42,807 nt of DNA from Thiobacillus sp. 65-1402 (GCF_001897685.1 NZ_MKUG01000212.1:1-42807), one strand, 5' to 3'; numbered from the stretch's first letter, positions 7,907 through 20,485 are shown. Notes: generated from the sequence alone by a model not told the origin. A program made the numbers and translations.

Positions 7907-9382
7907 TCATTTTGGCGTGGCGGGCGGGGCGGCGGGCAGGGGGATGCGCAGGCTGACCTGGGTGCCGCGGCGCCGCGCGGGCTGCACGCTGAATTCGCCG
8001 CCGAGCGCCGCGGCGCGTTCGCGCATGCCGAGGACGCCGAAGCCGTGCTTGCCGCTTTTGCCGCGGCACGGCTGGATGCCTTGGCCGTCGTCGGTGACGC
8101 TTACCCGCAGGCTGTCGCGATCGCGGACCAGGCTGACTTTGACTTTGCTGGCGCGGGCGTGCTTGGCCACATTGGTCAGCGCTTCCTGGACGATGCGGAA
8201 CACGGCGATGGCAAGCTCCGGATCGAGCGGAATGGCCGCGTCGGGGGCGCTGAATTCATGGGCGATGTCGGTGTTGTGGCTGAACCGCTGCAGCTGCCAG
8301 TCGATGGCCGACACGATGCCGAAATCCAGCATGGCGGGGCGCAGGTTGGACGCGATGCGGTGCGTTGCTTCGATGGTCTGGTCGACCACGTTGTCCAGAT
8401 AGGCGGTGCGTTCGATCAGGCCGGCCTCGCCGGGCGGCAGATGCCGCTTGAGCCAGGAGAGGCCGATCTTGATCGCGGTGAGATTGCCGCCGAGGTCGTC
8501 GTGCACCTCGCGGGCAAGGTGCAGGCGCTCCTGTTCCTTGACCGCCTCGACGTGCGCGGCCAGCGCACTCAGCTGCGCCCGAGAACGCCGGATTTCCGCC
8601 TCGGCCTGTTTGCTGTGCGTCACGTTCAGCATGATGCCGTCCCAGATCAGGCCGTCCGGCGCTTCGCGCCGGCTGACGCGGAGGTTGACCCATTTCACGT
8701 CCTTCCAGGCTTCCATCCAGATGCGGCCTTCCCAGTTGAAGGTCATGTGGCTGCCGCCTGCTGCGGCCAGCCGGGCCAGGTAATCGGCCTTGTCTTCCTC
8801 CAGGATCAGCCCGGCGAAGCGTTCCGGATGGGCGCGCAGGGCAGGCGCCTTGATGCCGAGCAGCTGCGCGGATTGCTCGCTGACGTAGCGCAGCGAGGTG
8901 GTGCCGTCGTGCTTGCGCAGCACCTGATAGGCCATGCCGGGGATATGCGCCACGATCGCGCGCAGGTCGGAGGCCGAGTGCGCCAGCGCCTGCCGCGTTG
9001 CTTCGCGCTGGCTGATGTCGTCGGCAATGCAGATGAAAACCGGCTGGCCGCGATGGGTCGCGCAGGATAACCGGGCCTCGACCGGGTAGCGGCTGCCGTC
9101 GCGGCGGCGGCAGTGCGCATTCAGCGCGATGCGGCGCTTCTTCCCGCTTTTCAGCAGGGCAAGCAGGGTGTGGAACGTCTGCGTGTCCTCGGGCGCCAGC
9201 ACGTCCAGCGGCGTCAGCTTCTGCAAGGACTTGAGCGGATACTGCAGGTTGTGTGCCGCGGACGGGTTGGCCTGGACGATCTGCAGGGTGTCCGCGTCGA
9301 ATACCATAAGCTCGGTGGCCGATTCCTGCAGGATCGCCTTCAACAGCGCGCCTTCGTCGGTCGCTTGCCTGGGTGAGCCCAT
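7907..9382 (-). CDS. PAS-PAS sensor histidine kinase (HisKA_3 type)
   Basis: Predicted to autophosphorylate and pass phosphate to the adjacent NarL-type regulator. The 491-aa protein shows no transmembrane segment, so the signal is sensed inside the cell. Residues about 15-125 and 135-260 are two PAS modules; the HisKA_3 dimerisation region has the phospho-histidine H294 in LAREVHDDLGG; the C-terminal HATPase has DDGQG and GKHGFGVLGM nucleotide-binding boxes. The ATG at 9382 follows AGGAGG closely; an in-frame GTG at 9430 is possible but lacks a site. It is divergent from the AmmeMemoRadiSam operon. The ligand is unknown. Confidence 0.9.
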   Translation of the reverse strand: MGSPRQATDEGALLKAILQESATELMVFDADTLQIVQANPSAAHNLQYPLKSLQKLTPLDVLAPEDTQTFHTLLALLKSGKKRRIALNAHCRRRDGSRYPVEARLSCATHRGQPVFICIADDISQREATRQALAHSASDLRAIVAHIPGMAYQVLRKHDGTTSLRYVSEQSAQLLGIKAPALRAHPERFAGLILEEDKADYLARLAAAGGSHMTFNWEGRIWMEAWKDVKWVNLRVSRREAPDGLIWDGIMLNVTHSKQAEAEIRRSRAQLSALAAHVEAVKEQERLHLAREVHDDLGGNLTAIKIGLSWLKRHLPPGEAGLIERTAYLDNVVDQTIEATHRIASNLRPAMLDFGIVSAIDWQLQRFSHNTDIAHEFSAPDAAIPLDPELAIAVFRIVQEALTNVAKHARASKVKVSLVRDRDSLRVSVTDDGQGIQPCRGKSGKHGFGVLGMRERAAALGGEFSVQPARRRGTQVSLRIPLPAAPPATPK

Positions 9383-9555
9383 ATCCCTCCTGATGATCGA
9401 AACAATGGCGATCCGGGCTGCCTCGCCCACGCCATTATGGCGAGAATTCCCGGGTTCCCGGCAAGGTTACCGGATGGCGCGGATTTCCGGCAGCCGGGCT
9501 TGAAATTCCGCCGGTTTCCCCGCATTGACTAAACTGGTAGTTGGAAGGATTGCGT

Positions 9556-10929
9556 ATGCACACCACCCGCCCTGCCGCCGTTGCGGGATCGTTCTATCCG
9601 GATAACCCCGTCGCGCTCCGGCAAACGCTTGCCGAACTGCTGGCGCATGCCCGGTCGGGCGCGGCGCCGCGAGCGCCCAAGGCCTTGATCGTGCCGCACG
9701 CCGGCTACCTGTATTCCGGCGCCGTCGCCGCCAGCGCCTATGCGCGCCTGGGCGATGGGCGCGGGCGTATTCGCCGGGTGGTGCTGCTCGGCCCCGCCCA
9801 CCGCGTCTACGTGCGCGGGCTGGCGCTGCCCGAGGCGGAGCGCTTTGCCACTCCGCTCGGCGAAATCCTGCTGGATCGCGAGGGCATGCGGCGCCTCGCC
9901 GATCTGCCGCAGGTGGGCGCAAGCGCCGCGGCGCACCGGATGGAGCATTCGCTGGAAGTGCAGCTGCCTTTCCTGCAGCAGGTGCTGGGCGATTTCCTGC
10001 TGCTGCCGCTGGTGGTGGGCGCGGCGACCGCGGCCGAGGTGGCCGAGGTGCTGGAACGGGCATGGGGCGGCGACGAGACGCTGATCGTGGTCAGTTCCGA
10101 CCTGTCGCATTTTCTGCCCGATGCGGCCGCCCGCAAGGCGGACGGCGAGACCGTGGACGCGATCCTGGCGCTGGATACGCAGCTCGATCACGAACAGGCC
10201 TGCGGGGCCACGCCGATCAACGGCCTGCTGCTGGCGGCCAGGAAGCATGGCCTGCATGCGGTCAAGCTGGACGTGCGCAATTCCAGCGACGCCGCCGGCG
10301 ATCCCGAGCGGGTGGTCGGCTATGCCGCCTTCGCGTTCGAGCCCGCAGCCGGCACCGACCGGCCGGATGCGGAAAAAGGCTCGGCCTTGCTGAAGCTGGC
10401 GCGTTCGGAAATTGCCTCCCGGCTGGGGCGGGCGACGGCGAATCCCGTCAAGGCCGCCTGGCTGCAGGAACCGGGCGCGAGCTTCGTCACCCTGACCCGG
10501 CAGGGCGAGTTGCGCGGCTGCATCGGCACCCTGGAAGCGCACCGCCCGCTGGAAATCGACGTGCGCGAGAATGCGGCGGCGGCGGCGTTCCGCGACCCGC
10601 GCTTCATGCCGCTGGGCCGCGACGAGTTCGAGGAAATCCGGGTCGAGGTGTCGCTGCTGTCGCCGGCCGAAACGCTGGCGGTGAGCGATGAAGCCTCGGC
10701 GCTGGCCGCGTTGCGGCCGCACGTCGACGGCGTGGTGTTGGAGTTCCGGCATTTCAGAAGCACTTTCCTGCCGCAGGTATGGGAACAGTTGCCCGAGCCC
10801 GCCGATTTTCTGGCCCAACTCAAGCGCAAGGCCGGGCTGCCCGCGGATTTCTGGTCCGAAAGCGTGCGCCTGGCGCGCTACAGCGTCACGAAGTGGAAGG
10901 AGGAGACGCGACGCCATGAGCATTCCTGA
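9556..10929 (+). CDS. amrB-amrA fusion: Fused AmmeMemoRadiSam proteins B and A (MEMO1-like + AMMECR1)
   Basis: One 457-aa cytoplasmic polypeptide that joins two proteins usually encoded apart. Residues 1 to about 265 are MEMO-like: H48 (VPHAGYLYSG), H82 (LLGPAHRVY) and C216 (ACGATPINGLL) align in position with the metal ligands H49, H81 and C244 of human MEMO1. Residues about 273-457 are an AMMECR1 domain with its signature LRGCIG at 319-324. The ATG at 9556 has GGAAGGA upstream; an in-frame TTG at 9541 is less likely. The gene overlaps the radical SAM gene by 14 nt. The trio is widely conserved in bacteria and archaea; I know of no firmly established reaction, so the function is left open. 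Confidence 0.92.
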   Translation: MHTTRPAAVAGSFYPDNPVALRQTLAELLAHARSGAAPRAPKALIVPHAGYLYSGAVAASAYARLGDGRGRIRRVVLLGPAHRVYVRGLALPEAERFATPLGEILLDREGMRRLADLPQVGASAAAHRMEHSLEVQLPFLQQVLGDFLLLPLVVGAATAAEVAEVLERAWGGDETLIVVSSDLSHFLPDAAARKADGETVDAILALDTQLDHEQACGATPINGLLLAARKHGLHAVKLDVRNSSDAAGDPERVVGYAAFAFEPAAGTDRPDAEKGSALLKLARSEIASRLGRATANPVKAAWLQEPGASFVTLTRQGELRGCIGTLEAHRPLEIDVRENAAAAAFRDPRFMPLGRDEFEEIRVEVSLLSPAETLAVSDEASALAALRPHVDGVVLEFRHFRSTFLPQVWEQLPEPADFLAQLKRKAGLPADFWSESVRLARYSVTKWKEETRRHEHS

Positions 10930-12010
10930 ATCGCATTACCCCGCGCGCTGGTGGCGCGTGCTGCCGGACGGCCGCATCGAATGCGACCTCTGCCCGCGCT
11001 TCTGCAAGCTGCACGAGGGCCAGCGCGGGCTGTGCTTCGTGCGCAAGATGGAAGGCGGCAAGATGGTGCTCACCACCTACGGCCGCTCGTCCGGTTTCTG
11101 CGTCGATCCCATCGAGAAGAAGCCGCTCAACCACTTCTATCCCGGCAGCTCGGTGTTCTCCTTCGGCACCGCCGGCTGCAATCTGGCCTGCAAGTTCTGC
11201 CAGAACTGGGACATCTCCAAATCGCGCGAGACCGACACGCTGATGGACCGGGCTTCGCCGGACGAGATCGCCGCCGCGGCCGAAAAGAGCGGCTGCAAGA
11301 GCGTGGCCTTCACCTACAACGATCCGGTCATCTTCGCCGAGTACGCGATGGACGTGGCCGACGCCTGCCATGCGCGCGGCCTCAAGACCGTGGCGGTCAC
11401 CGCCGGCTACATCACCGAGGAAGCGCGCCGCGAGTTCTTCGCGAAAATGGACGCGGCCAACGTCGACCTCAAGGCCTTCACCGACGATTTCTACGTCCAG
11501 CTGACCGGCGCCCATCTGCAGCCGGTGCTCGACACGCTGACGTACCTGAAGCGCGAGACGGATACGTGGTTCGAGATCACCACGCTCCTGATCCCCGGCC
11601 ACAACGATTCCGACGCCGAGATCGAGGCGATGAGCCGGTGGATCCTGCGCGAGCTCGGGCCCGACGTGCCGCTGCACTTCTCCGCCTTCCACCCCGACTG
11701 GAAGATGCGCGACGTGCCGCCGACGCCGGCCGCCACGCTGACCCGCGCGCGCGACATCGCGCTGCAGGCCGGTCTGCATTACGCCTATACCGGCAACGTG
11801 CACGACACCACGGGCGGCACCACGTACTGCCCCGGCTGCCATGCGCCGCTGATCGTGCGCGACTGGTATCGCATCGACGATTACAAACTCACCCCCGACG
11901 GCGATTGCCCGCATTGCGGCAGCGCCATCGCCGGCCGTTTCGGCGCGTTCGGCCATCCCTTCGGCAACCGCCGCATCCCGGTCGCCATGCACCGCGAGGA
12001 CCGCGCATGA
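10916..12010 (+). CDS. amrS: AmmeMemoRadiSam system radical SAM enzyme
   Basis: Radical S-adenosylmethionine enzyme of 364 aa. The 4Fe-4S cluster motif CxxxCxxC is C88-C92-C95 in AGCNLACKFCQNW. The N-terminus has four further cysteines (C23, C26, C30, C40 in CDLCPRFC...GLC) and the C-terminus has two CxxC pairs (C305/C308 and C331/C334), arrangements characteristic of this family and related to pyruvate-formate-lyase-activating-type proteins. The ATG overlaps the end of the B-A fusion gene, and the stop overlaps the hydrolase start, indicating coupled translation. Substrate unknown; it presumably modifies something that also meets the MEMO and AMMECR1 domains. Confidence 0.93.
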   Translation: MSIPESHYPARWWRVLPDGRIECDLCPRFCKLHEGQRGLCFVRKMEGGKMVLTTYGRSSGFCVDPIEKKPLNHFYPGSSVFSFGTAGCNLACKFCQNWDISKSRETDTLMDRASPDEIAAAAEKSGCKSVAFTYNDPVIFAEYAMDVADACHARGLKTVAVTAGYITEEARREFFAKMDAANVDLKAFTDDFYVQLTGAHLQPVLDTLTYLKRETDTWFEITTLLIPGHNDSDAEIEAMSRWILRELGPDVPLHFSAFHPDWKMRDVPPTPAATLTRARDIALQAGLHYAYTGNVHDTTGGTTYCPGCHAPLIVRDWYRIDDYKLTPDGDCPHCGSAIAGRFGAFGHPFGNRRIPVAMHREDRA

Positions 12011-12663
12011 GCGCTGCCAGCCTGGTCCGCATCCCGGCCGGCAACGCGACCGTCGACGGCATGCTGGAGATTCCCAACGCCGCCGTCGGGCTGGTGCTGT
12101 TCGCCCACGGCAGCGGCTCGTCGCGCCATTCGCCGCGCAACAACCAGGTGGCCGGCGTGCTGCGGCAGGCCGGCGTCGGCACCCTGTTGATGGATTTGCT
12201 GACGGCAGAAGAAGACCGCGATTATTCGCGGCGCTTCGACATCGCGCTGCTGACCCGACGCCTGCTGCAAGCGGCGCACTGGGCGGTTTCGCAGCCCGCC
12301 GCCCGCGAACTGCCGCTCGGTTTCTTTGGCGCCAGCACCGGCGCCGCCGCTGCGCTCGAAGCCGCCGCCGTTCTGGGCGGCCAGGCGCGCGCCGTGGTCT
12401 CGCGCGGCGGCCGCCCCGATCTGGCGGACCGCGCAGCTCTGGGGAGCGTGACAGCGCCGACCCTGCTGCTGGTGGGCGGCCTCGACGACGGCGTGATCGA
12501 ACTCAACCGGCAGGCCTATGACCAGCTGCAATGCGAAAAGGAACTGGCGATCGTTCCCGGCGCCAGCCACCTGTTCGAGGAGGCCGGCACGCTGGAGGCG
12601 GTGGCGCGCCAGGCCGCAGCCTGGTTCGCGGAGCATCTGCCGGCGCAGCAACGCTCCCGCTAG
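12007..12663 (+). CDS. Alpha/beta hydrolase (dienelactone-hydrolase-like)
   Basis: Cytoplasmic hydrolase of 218 aa with the alpha/beta fold order: oxyanion-side strand LVLFAHGSGSSRHSPRN (29-45), nucleophile elbow GASTG with S110, acid D160 or D161 in GGLDDG, and H188 in GASHLF. The family commonly sits beside or is fused to phosphoribosyltransferases like the one at 19.7-20.3 kb. Its ATG shares the ATGA with the stop of the radical SAM gene, so it is the last gene of that operon. Substrate unknown; whether it works with the AmmeMemoRadiSam proteins is inference from coupling. Confidence 0.85.
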   Translation: MSAASLVRIPAGNATVDGMLEIPNAAVGLVLFAHGSGSSRHSPRNNQVAGVLRQAGVGTLLMDLLTAEEDRDYSRRFDIALLTRRLLQAAHWAVSQPAARELPLGFFGASTGAAAALEAAAVLGGQARAVVSRGGRPDLADRAALGSVTAPTLLLVGGLDDGVIELNRQAYDQLQCEKELAIVPGASHLFEEAGTLEAVARQAAAWFAEHLPAQQRSR

Positions 12664-12816
12664 GAGGGGCGCCTTGATGCCCCATGGGTACGCGCCCCGA
12701 ATTTCGCACACGGGCACTCTTTACGGCATCGGCGCGGGGCGGGCGAGCGTGATTGTTGCCGCTTCAGCGGCTTACAAGCACGGCCTACCCCCTGCGGGTA
12801 CTCCCACACCGCTTTC

Positions 12817-13560
<744 letters not shown>

Positions 13561-13564
13561 CGCC

Positions 13565-16126
<2,562 letters not shown>

Positions 16127-16130
16127 CGGC

Positions 16131-18500
16131 GTGAAGGCCCTCGACCGCAAACTCTTCCGCGATCTGTGGCATCTGCGCGGCCAGGTGCTGGCGATCGCCG
16201 CGGTGATCATGGGCGGCGTCGCCACCATGGCGATGTCGCTCTCGACTTACGATTCGCTGGTCGCTACGCGCGACCGCTTCTATGCTGAATACCGTTTCGC
16301 CGACGTGTTCGAAAGCCTCAAGCGCGCGCCCGAGCCGGTGGCCGAGCGGATCGCCGCGATTCCCGGGGTGGAGCGCATGGAGACGCGGGTGAAGGCCGGA
16401 GTGAAGCTGGAGGTGGCAGGGTTTTCCGATCCCGTCACCGGCCAGCTGCTGTCGCTGCCGGACGTCGGTGCGGCGCAGCTCAACCGGCTGTATCTCAAGC
16501 GCGGACGCAGCGTGCAGCCATGGAGTGCGGACGAGGCGGTGCTGTCCGACACCTTCGCCGACGCCCACGGCCTGCAGCCGGGCGACACCCTCGCCGCGAT
16601 CATCAACGGCAAGCGCAAGCGGCTCACCGTGGTCGGCGTCGCGGTGTCGCCGGAATACGTCTACCAGATCGCGCCCGGCGCCATGTTCCCCGACTTCAAG
16701 CGCTACGGCGTGCTGTGGATGGGACGCAGCGCGCTCGCCGCCGCCTACGACATGGAGGGCGCGTTCAACCAGGTCAGCCTGACGCTGGCGCGCGATGCCC
16801 GCGAACAGGACGTGATCGACCGCGTCGATGCCATCCTGGCGGACTACGGCGGCACCGGCGCCTACGGCCGCCGCGACCAGTTCTCCAACCGTTTCCTGCG
16901 CGAGGAGCTGAAGCAGCTGCGCACCATGGCCGTCGTGTTCCCGGCCATTTTCCTCGGCGTCGCCGCCTTCCTGCTCAACGTGGTGCTGGGCCGGCTGATC
17001 GCGCTGCAGCGCGATCAGATCGCCATCCTCAAGGCCTTCGGCTACGGCTATGCGGCGATCGGCGGCCACTTCGTCAAGCTGGTGCTCATGATGGCGCTGC
17101 TCGGCGTGGCGGCGGGGGTGGCGCTCGGCGCCTGGTTCGGCCAGGGGCTGTCGCACGTCTACACCGAAACGACGTTCCGCTTTCCCTATCTCGACTACCG
17201 GCTCAATGCCGGGGTGATTCTGATCGCTCTGGGGGTCAGCTGCCTGGCGGCGGTCAGCGGCACGCTGCTCTCGGTGGTGCGCGCGGTGCGGCTGCCGCCG
17301 GCCGAGGGCATGCGTCCGGAAATGCCGGTGGCCTACCGTACCTCGCTGGTCGAGCGCATCGGCCCTGCGCGCTGGCTTGCCGCGCCGACGCGCATGGTGC
17401 TGCGCCACATCGGGCGCCATCCGCTGAAGTCGCTGCTGACCGTGCTCGGCATCGCCTGCGCCTGCGGTCTGATGATGGTGGGCAACTACCAGAAGGGCGC
17501 GATCGATTTCATGGTCGACGTGCAGTTCCGCCAGGCCTCGCGCGAGGATCTGGCGCTCTCCTTCATCGAGCCGACTTCCGGCCGTGCGCTGCACGAGCTG
17601 GCGGCGCTGCCGGGCGTCGATTTCGTCGAGGGTTTTCGCGACGTGCCGGCGATCCTGCGCTTCGGGCAGTACCGTCACCGCGGCGCGATCTTCGGCATCC
17701 AGCCCGAGGGCCAGCTGCACCGCTCGCTCGACCGCAAGCTGCAGCCGGTGGCGGTGCCGCCGGGCGGCGTGGTGCTCACCGACCACCTGGCCAACGCGAT
17801 CCTGCACGTCAAGCCGGGCGACCTGCTGACGGTGGAAATCCTCGAAGGCAGCCGCCCGGTGCGGCAGGTGCCGGTGCTCGGCATCACCAGACAGTTTCTC
17901 GGGGTGTCGGCCTACATGCAGCAGGATTCGTTGAATGCCCTGATGCGCGAGGGCGGCGCGGTGTCGGGCGCCTATCTGGCGGTGCGGCCCGGCAGCGAGG
18001 CCGAACTCTACGCAAAGCTGCACGCGCGCCCGCGCGTGCTCGGCATGGTCGCCAACCGGGCGGCGATCCAGAGCTTCTACGCCACCATCGGCGAGTTCAT
18101 CCTGTTCTACAACCTGGTGGCGACCCTGCTGGCCGGCGCCATCGGCTTCGGCGTGGTCTACAACAGCGCGCGCATCGGCCTTTCCGAGCGCGGCCGCGAG
18201 CTTGCCAGCCTGCGCGTGCTGGGCTTCACCCGCGGCGAGATCGCCTATATCCTGCTGGGGGAACTGGCGCTGCTGACGCTGGCGGCGATTCCGGCCGGCT
18301 TCGTGGTCGGCATCGGCCTGGTCGGCATCCTGGTGGTGGCGTTCCAGAGCGAGCTGTACCGGCTGCCGCTGATCCTGACGCCGGAAAACTATGCCATGGG
18401 CGCTTCCGTCGTCATCGTCTCCGCGCTGCTGTCCGGGCTGCTGCTGTGGCATCGCCTCGGCCGGCTCGATCTGGTGGCGGTATTGAAAACTCGCGAATAG
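16131..18500 (+). CDS. ABC transporter permease with two FtsX domains
   Basis: Inner-membrane permease of 789 aa. A first transmembrane helix (about 13-33) is followed by a periplasmic domain, then three helices (about 263-400) forming FtsX domain 1, a further helix near 430-450, a second periplasmic domain, and three helices (about 660-785) forming FtsX domain 2. This duplicated layout is that of MacB/LolC-related permeases with two FtsX units in one chain. Start is GTG at 16131, 4 nt after the P-type ATPase stop. It should pair with the ATPase at 12817 and the adaptor at 18515. The substrate is unknown. Confidence 0.9.
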   Translation: MKALDRKLFRDLWHLRGQVLAIAAVIMGGVATMAMSLSTYDSLVATRDRFYAEYRFADVFESLKRAPEPVAERIAAIPGVERMETRVKAGVKLEVAGFSDPVTGQLLSLPDVGAAQLNRLYLKRGRSVQPWSADEAVLSDTFADAHGLQPGDTLAAIINGKRKRLTVVGVAVSPEYVYQIAPGAMFPDFKRYGVLWMGRSALAAAYDMEGAFNQVSLTLARDAREQDVIDRVDAILADYGGTGAYGRRDQFSNRFLREELKQLRTMAVVFPAIFLGVAAFLLNVVLGRLIALQRDQIAILKAFGYGYAAIGGHFVKLVLMMALLGVAAGVALGAWFGQGLSHVYTETTFRFPYLDYRLNAGVILIALGVSCLAAVSGTLLSVVRAVRLPPAEGMRPEMPVAYRTSLVERIGPARWLAAPTRMVLRHIGRHPLKSLLTVLGIACACGLMMVGNYQKGAIDFMVDVQFRQASREDLALSFIEPTSGRALHELAALPGVDFVEGFRDVPAILRFGQYRHRGAIFGIQPEGQLHRSLDRKLQPVAVPPGGVVLTDHLANAILHVKPGDLLTVEILEGSRPVRQVPVLGITRQFLGVSAYMQQDSLNALMREGGAVSGAYLAVRPGSEAELYAKLHARPRVLGMVANRAAIQSFYATIGEFILFYNLVATLLAGAIGFGVVYNSARIGLSERGRELASLRVLGFTRGEIAYILLGELALLTLAAIPAGFVVGIGLVGILVVAFQSELYRLPLILTPENYAMGASVVIVSALLSGLLLWHRLGRLDLVAVLKTRE

Positions 18501-18514
18501 GGCAACGGGGAAAC

Positions 18515-19708
18515 ATGCGGCTGCGCGCAAAAATCGGAATGCTGGCAACCGCTGCCGTGGTGGTGGCGGGGCTGGCCTACGGTTTCATGCCGCGCGCCGT
18601 GCTGGTCGACCTCGCCGAAGTGAAGCGCGCGCCGCTCGCGGTGACGGTGGAGGAGGAGGGCAAGACGCGGGTGCGCGAGCGCTACACCGTGTCGGCGCCG
18701 GTGGCGGGTTTTGTGCGCCGCATCGGCCTCAAGGCCGGCGACGCCGTCGCCGCCGGGCAGGCGATCGCGGTGATCGAACCGGCGCGTGCGGCGGCGCTCG
18801 ATCCGCGCGCCCGCGCCCAGGCGCAGGCGCAGGCGAGCGCCGCCCAGGCCGCGCTCGCCGCGGCGCAGGAAAACGTCCGCGCCGCCCGCGCTGCGGCGCA
18901 GCTGACGCAGCAGGAGCGCGCCCGCGCCGAATCGCTGCGGCAATCGAATTTCCTCTCCGCCCAGGCGCTCGACGCCGCGCGCACCGCGGAAACCCGCGCC
19001 CGCGCCGCCGAAGCCGCTGCGCAGCATGCGGTGCGAGTGGCGCACTTCGACCTGGCGACCGCGCGTGCGGCCGTCGCCGGCACCGCCCGTCTGCAGGCCG
19101 GCGGCACGGCCGAGCAGGTGCAGGTGCGGGCGCCGGTCGCCGCCCACGTATTGAAGCTGCTGCACGAAAGCGAGGGCGCGGTGGCAACCGGCCAACCGCT
19201 GCTCGAAATCGGCGACCCCGCCAGCCTGGAAGTCGAGGTCGAGGTGCTGTCCGCCCACGCGGTGAAGATCGCGCCCGGCTCGAAAGTCATCCTCGACCGC
19301 TGGGGCGGCGAGCGGCCGCTCGAAGGCCGCGTGCGGGTGGTCGAGCCGAGCGGCTTCACCAAGATTTCAGCGCTCGGCGTCGAGGAGCAGCGGGTGCGCG
19401 TCATCGTCGATTTCAGTTCGCCGCGCGAGGCGTGGGCGCGGCTCGGCGACGGCTACCGGGTGGAGGCGCGCTTCGTGCTGTGGGAAGGCCGGGACGTGCT
19501 GCAGCTGCCGACCAGCGCGCTGTTCCGGCAGGGCGAGGGCTGGGCGGCGTTCGTGCTGGACGGCCGCCGCGCGCGCCTGGTGCCGGTCGGGATCGGTCAG
19601 CGCGCCGGGCTCGCCACCCAGGTGGCGGCAGGACTCAAGGCCGGCGACCGGGTGGTGGCGCACCCCGACGAGACGATCAAGGACGGCGTGCGGGTGAAGC
19701 CGCGCTAG
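18515..19708 (+). CDS. HlyD/MacA-type periplasmic adaptor protein
   Basis: Membrane-fusion protein of 397 aa. It has one N-terminal membrane anchor (about 5-25), a lipoyl-like half (about 50-90), a long Ala/Gln-rich coiled-coil hairpin (about 95-190), the second lipoyl half with VRAPVAAHVLKL, and beta-barrel and membrane-proximal domains to the end. Such adaptors bridge an inner-membrane pump and an outer-membrane channel; no outer-membrane factor gene is in this window, so TolC-like partner would be elsewhere. ATG start 14 nt after the permease with GGGGAAAC upstream. The last 32 nt overlap the convergent phosphoribosyltransferase gene. Confidence 0.9.
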   Translation: MRLRAKIGMLATAAVVVAGLAYGFMPRAVLVDLAEVKRAPLAVTVEEEGKTRVRERYTVSAPVAGFVRRIGLKAGDAVAAGQAIAVIEPARAAALDPRARAQAQAQASAAQAALAAAQENVRAARAAAQLTQQERARAESLRQSNFLSAQALDAARTAETRARAAEAAAQHAVRVAHFDLATARAAVAGTARLQAGGTAEQVQVRAPVAAHVLKLLHESEGAVATGQPLLEIGDPASLEVEVEVLSAHAVKIAPGSKVILDRWGGERPLEGRVRVVEPSGFTKISALGVEEQRVRVIVDFSSPREAWARLGDGYRVEARFVLWEGRDVLQLPTSALFRQGEGWAAFVLDGRRARLVPVGIGQRAGLATQVAAGLKAGDRVVAHPDETIKDGVRVKPR

Positions 19709-20333
19709 CTGTGGCCTGCTTCAAAATCGCTTCGACCTCCGCATCCTCGACCTGCGGGAAATCCGCATAGAACTGCCCCACTGCCTGGAACTGCATCGGC
19801 GTCGACAGGCACACCACCTCGTCGGCGTAGGAGCGGATCTTCTCCAGCGTGTCCGGCGGCGCCACCGGCACCGCGCAGATCAGCTTTGCCGGCTGCTGCG
19901 CGCGCAGCGCATGCAGCGCGGAAATCATCGTTGCCCCGGTGGCCAGTCCGTCGTCGATCACGATGACGGTGCGCCCGGCCGGGTCGATCGGCGGCCTGAG
20001 CGGGGTGTACTGCGCGCGCCGTTTTCTGATGGTGTCGAGCTGGGCCTGCTTTTCCCGGGCCAGGTAGGCCGGCGTGCCGCCGACGGATTCGGCGTAGTCG
20101 GCAATGTAGCTCCAGCCCGACTCGTCGATCGAGCCGATGGCGAATTCCGGATTGAACGGCGCGCGCAGCTTGCGCACCAGCACCACATCGAGTTCGCCGT
20201 CCAGCGCCTGGGCCAGCCGCAGTCCCATCGGCACCGCGCCGCGCGGGATGGCGAGGATCAGCGGATGCCGGCCCTGGTAGGCCTGCAGGGCGTCAGCGAG
20301 CCGGTCGGCAGCCTGGTGGCGATTGGCGAACAT
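19677..20333 (-). CDS. Phosphoribosyltransferase-family protein
   Basis: Cytoplasmic type I phosphoribosyltransferase fold, 218 aa. The PRPP loop is DDGLATGAT at 127-135 after the strand VIVI, and the N-terminus has the LILAIPRGAVPMG segment (about 26-37) of the branch that co-occurs with dienelactone-hydrolase-like proteins. The substrate base is unknown. The ATG at 20333 has GGAGG 8 nt upstream; a longer frame to 20441 would read through AT-rich promoter-like DNA and is rejected. It is divergent from the toxin-antitoxin pair and converges on the adaptor gene with a 32-nt overlap. Confidence 0.87.
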   Translation of the reverse strand: MFANRHQAADRLADALQAYQGRHPLILAIPRGAVPMGLRLAQALDGELDVVLVRKLRAPFNPEFAIGSIDESGWSYIADYAESVGGTPAYLAREKQAQLDTIRKRRAQYTPLRPPIDPAGRTVIVIDDGLATGATMISALHALRAQQPAKLICAVPVAPPDTLEKIRSYADEVVCLSTPMQFQAVGQFYADFPQVEDAEVEAILKQATASAASPARRP

Positions 20334-20415
20334 GATGAAATCCTCCATTTGCATTTTGATCTTAGGTAGGCAGGCGTCAATCGTGACGAAGTGTGGGTCA
20401 GGCAGGAAAAATAAA

Positions 20416-20458
20416 TTGTGCAAAATAAACAAATACTGCATAAAATGCTCAATATAAA
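20416..20458 (+). promoter_or_regulatory. Promoter/operator region of the Xre-RES operon
   Basis: A1-T-rich island in GC-rich DNA upstream of the antitoxin. It contains TTGTGC (20416), a 17-nt spacer and CATAAA, a further TATAAA at 20453-20458, and the 11-nt palindrome GCATAAAATGC (20438-20448). Xre-type antitoxins usually repress their own operon by binding such repeats, so this is the likely operator. The exact promoter boxes are tentative. Confidence 0.45.
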
Positions 20459-20485
20459 CATGCGTCGTGACTTAAGGAGTATCCC

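Noticed and set aside
12664-12816. Gap before the ABC ATPase as terminator or riboswitch
   Set aside because: It has a small GCCGC-TTCA-GCGGC hairpin (12758-12771) but no T-run and no known aptamer pattern.
20334-20441. N-terminal extension of the phosphoribosyltransferase
   Set aside because: The extra residues would be translated from AT-rich promoter DNA, and a good ribosome site lies before the ATG at 20333.
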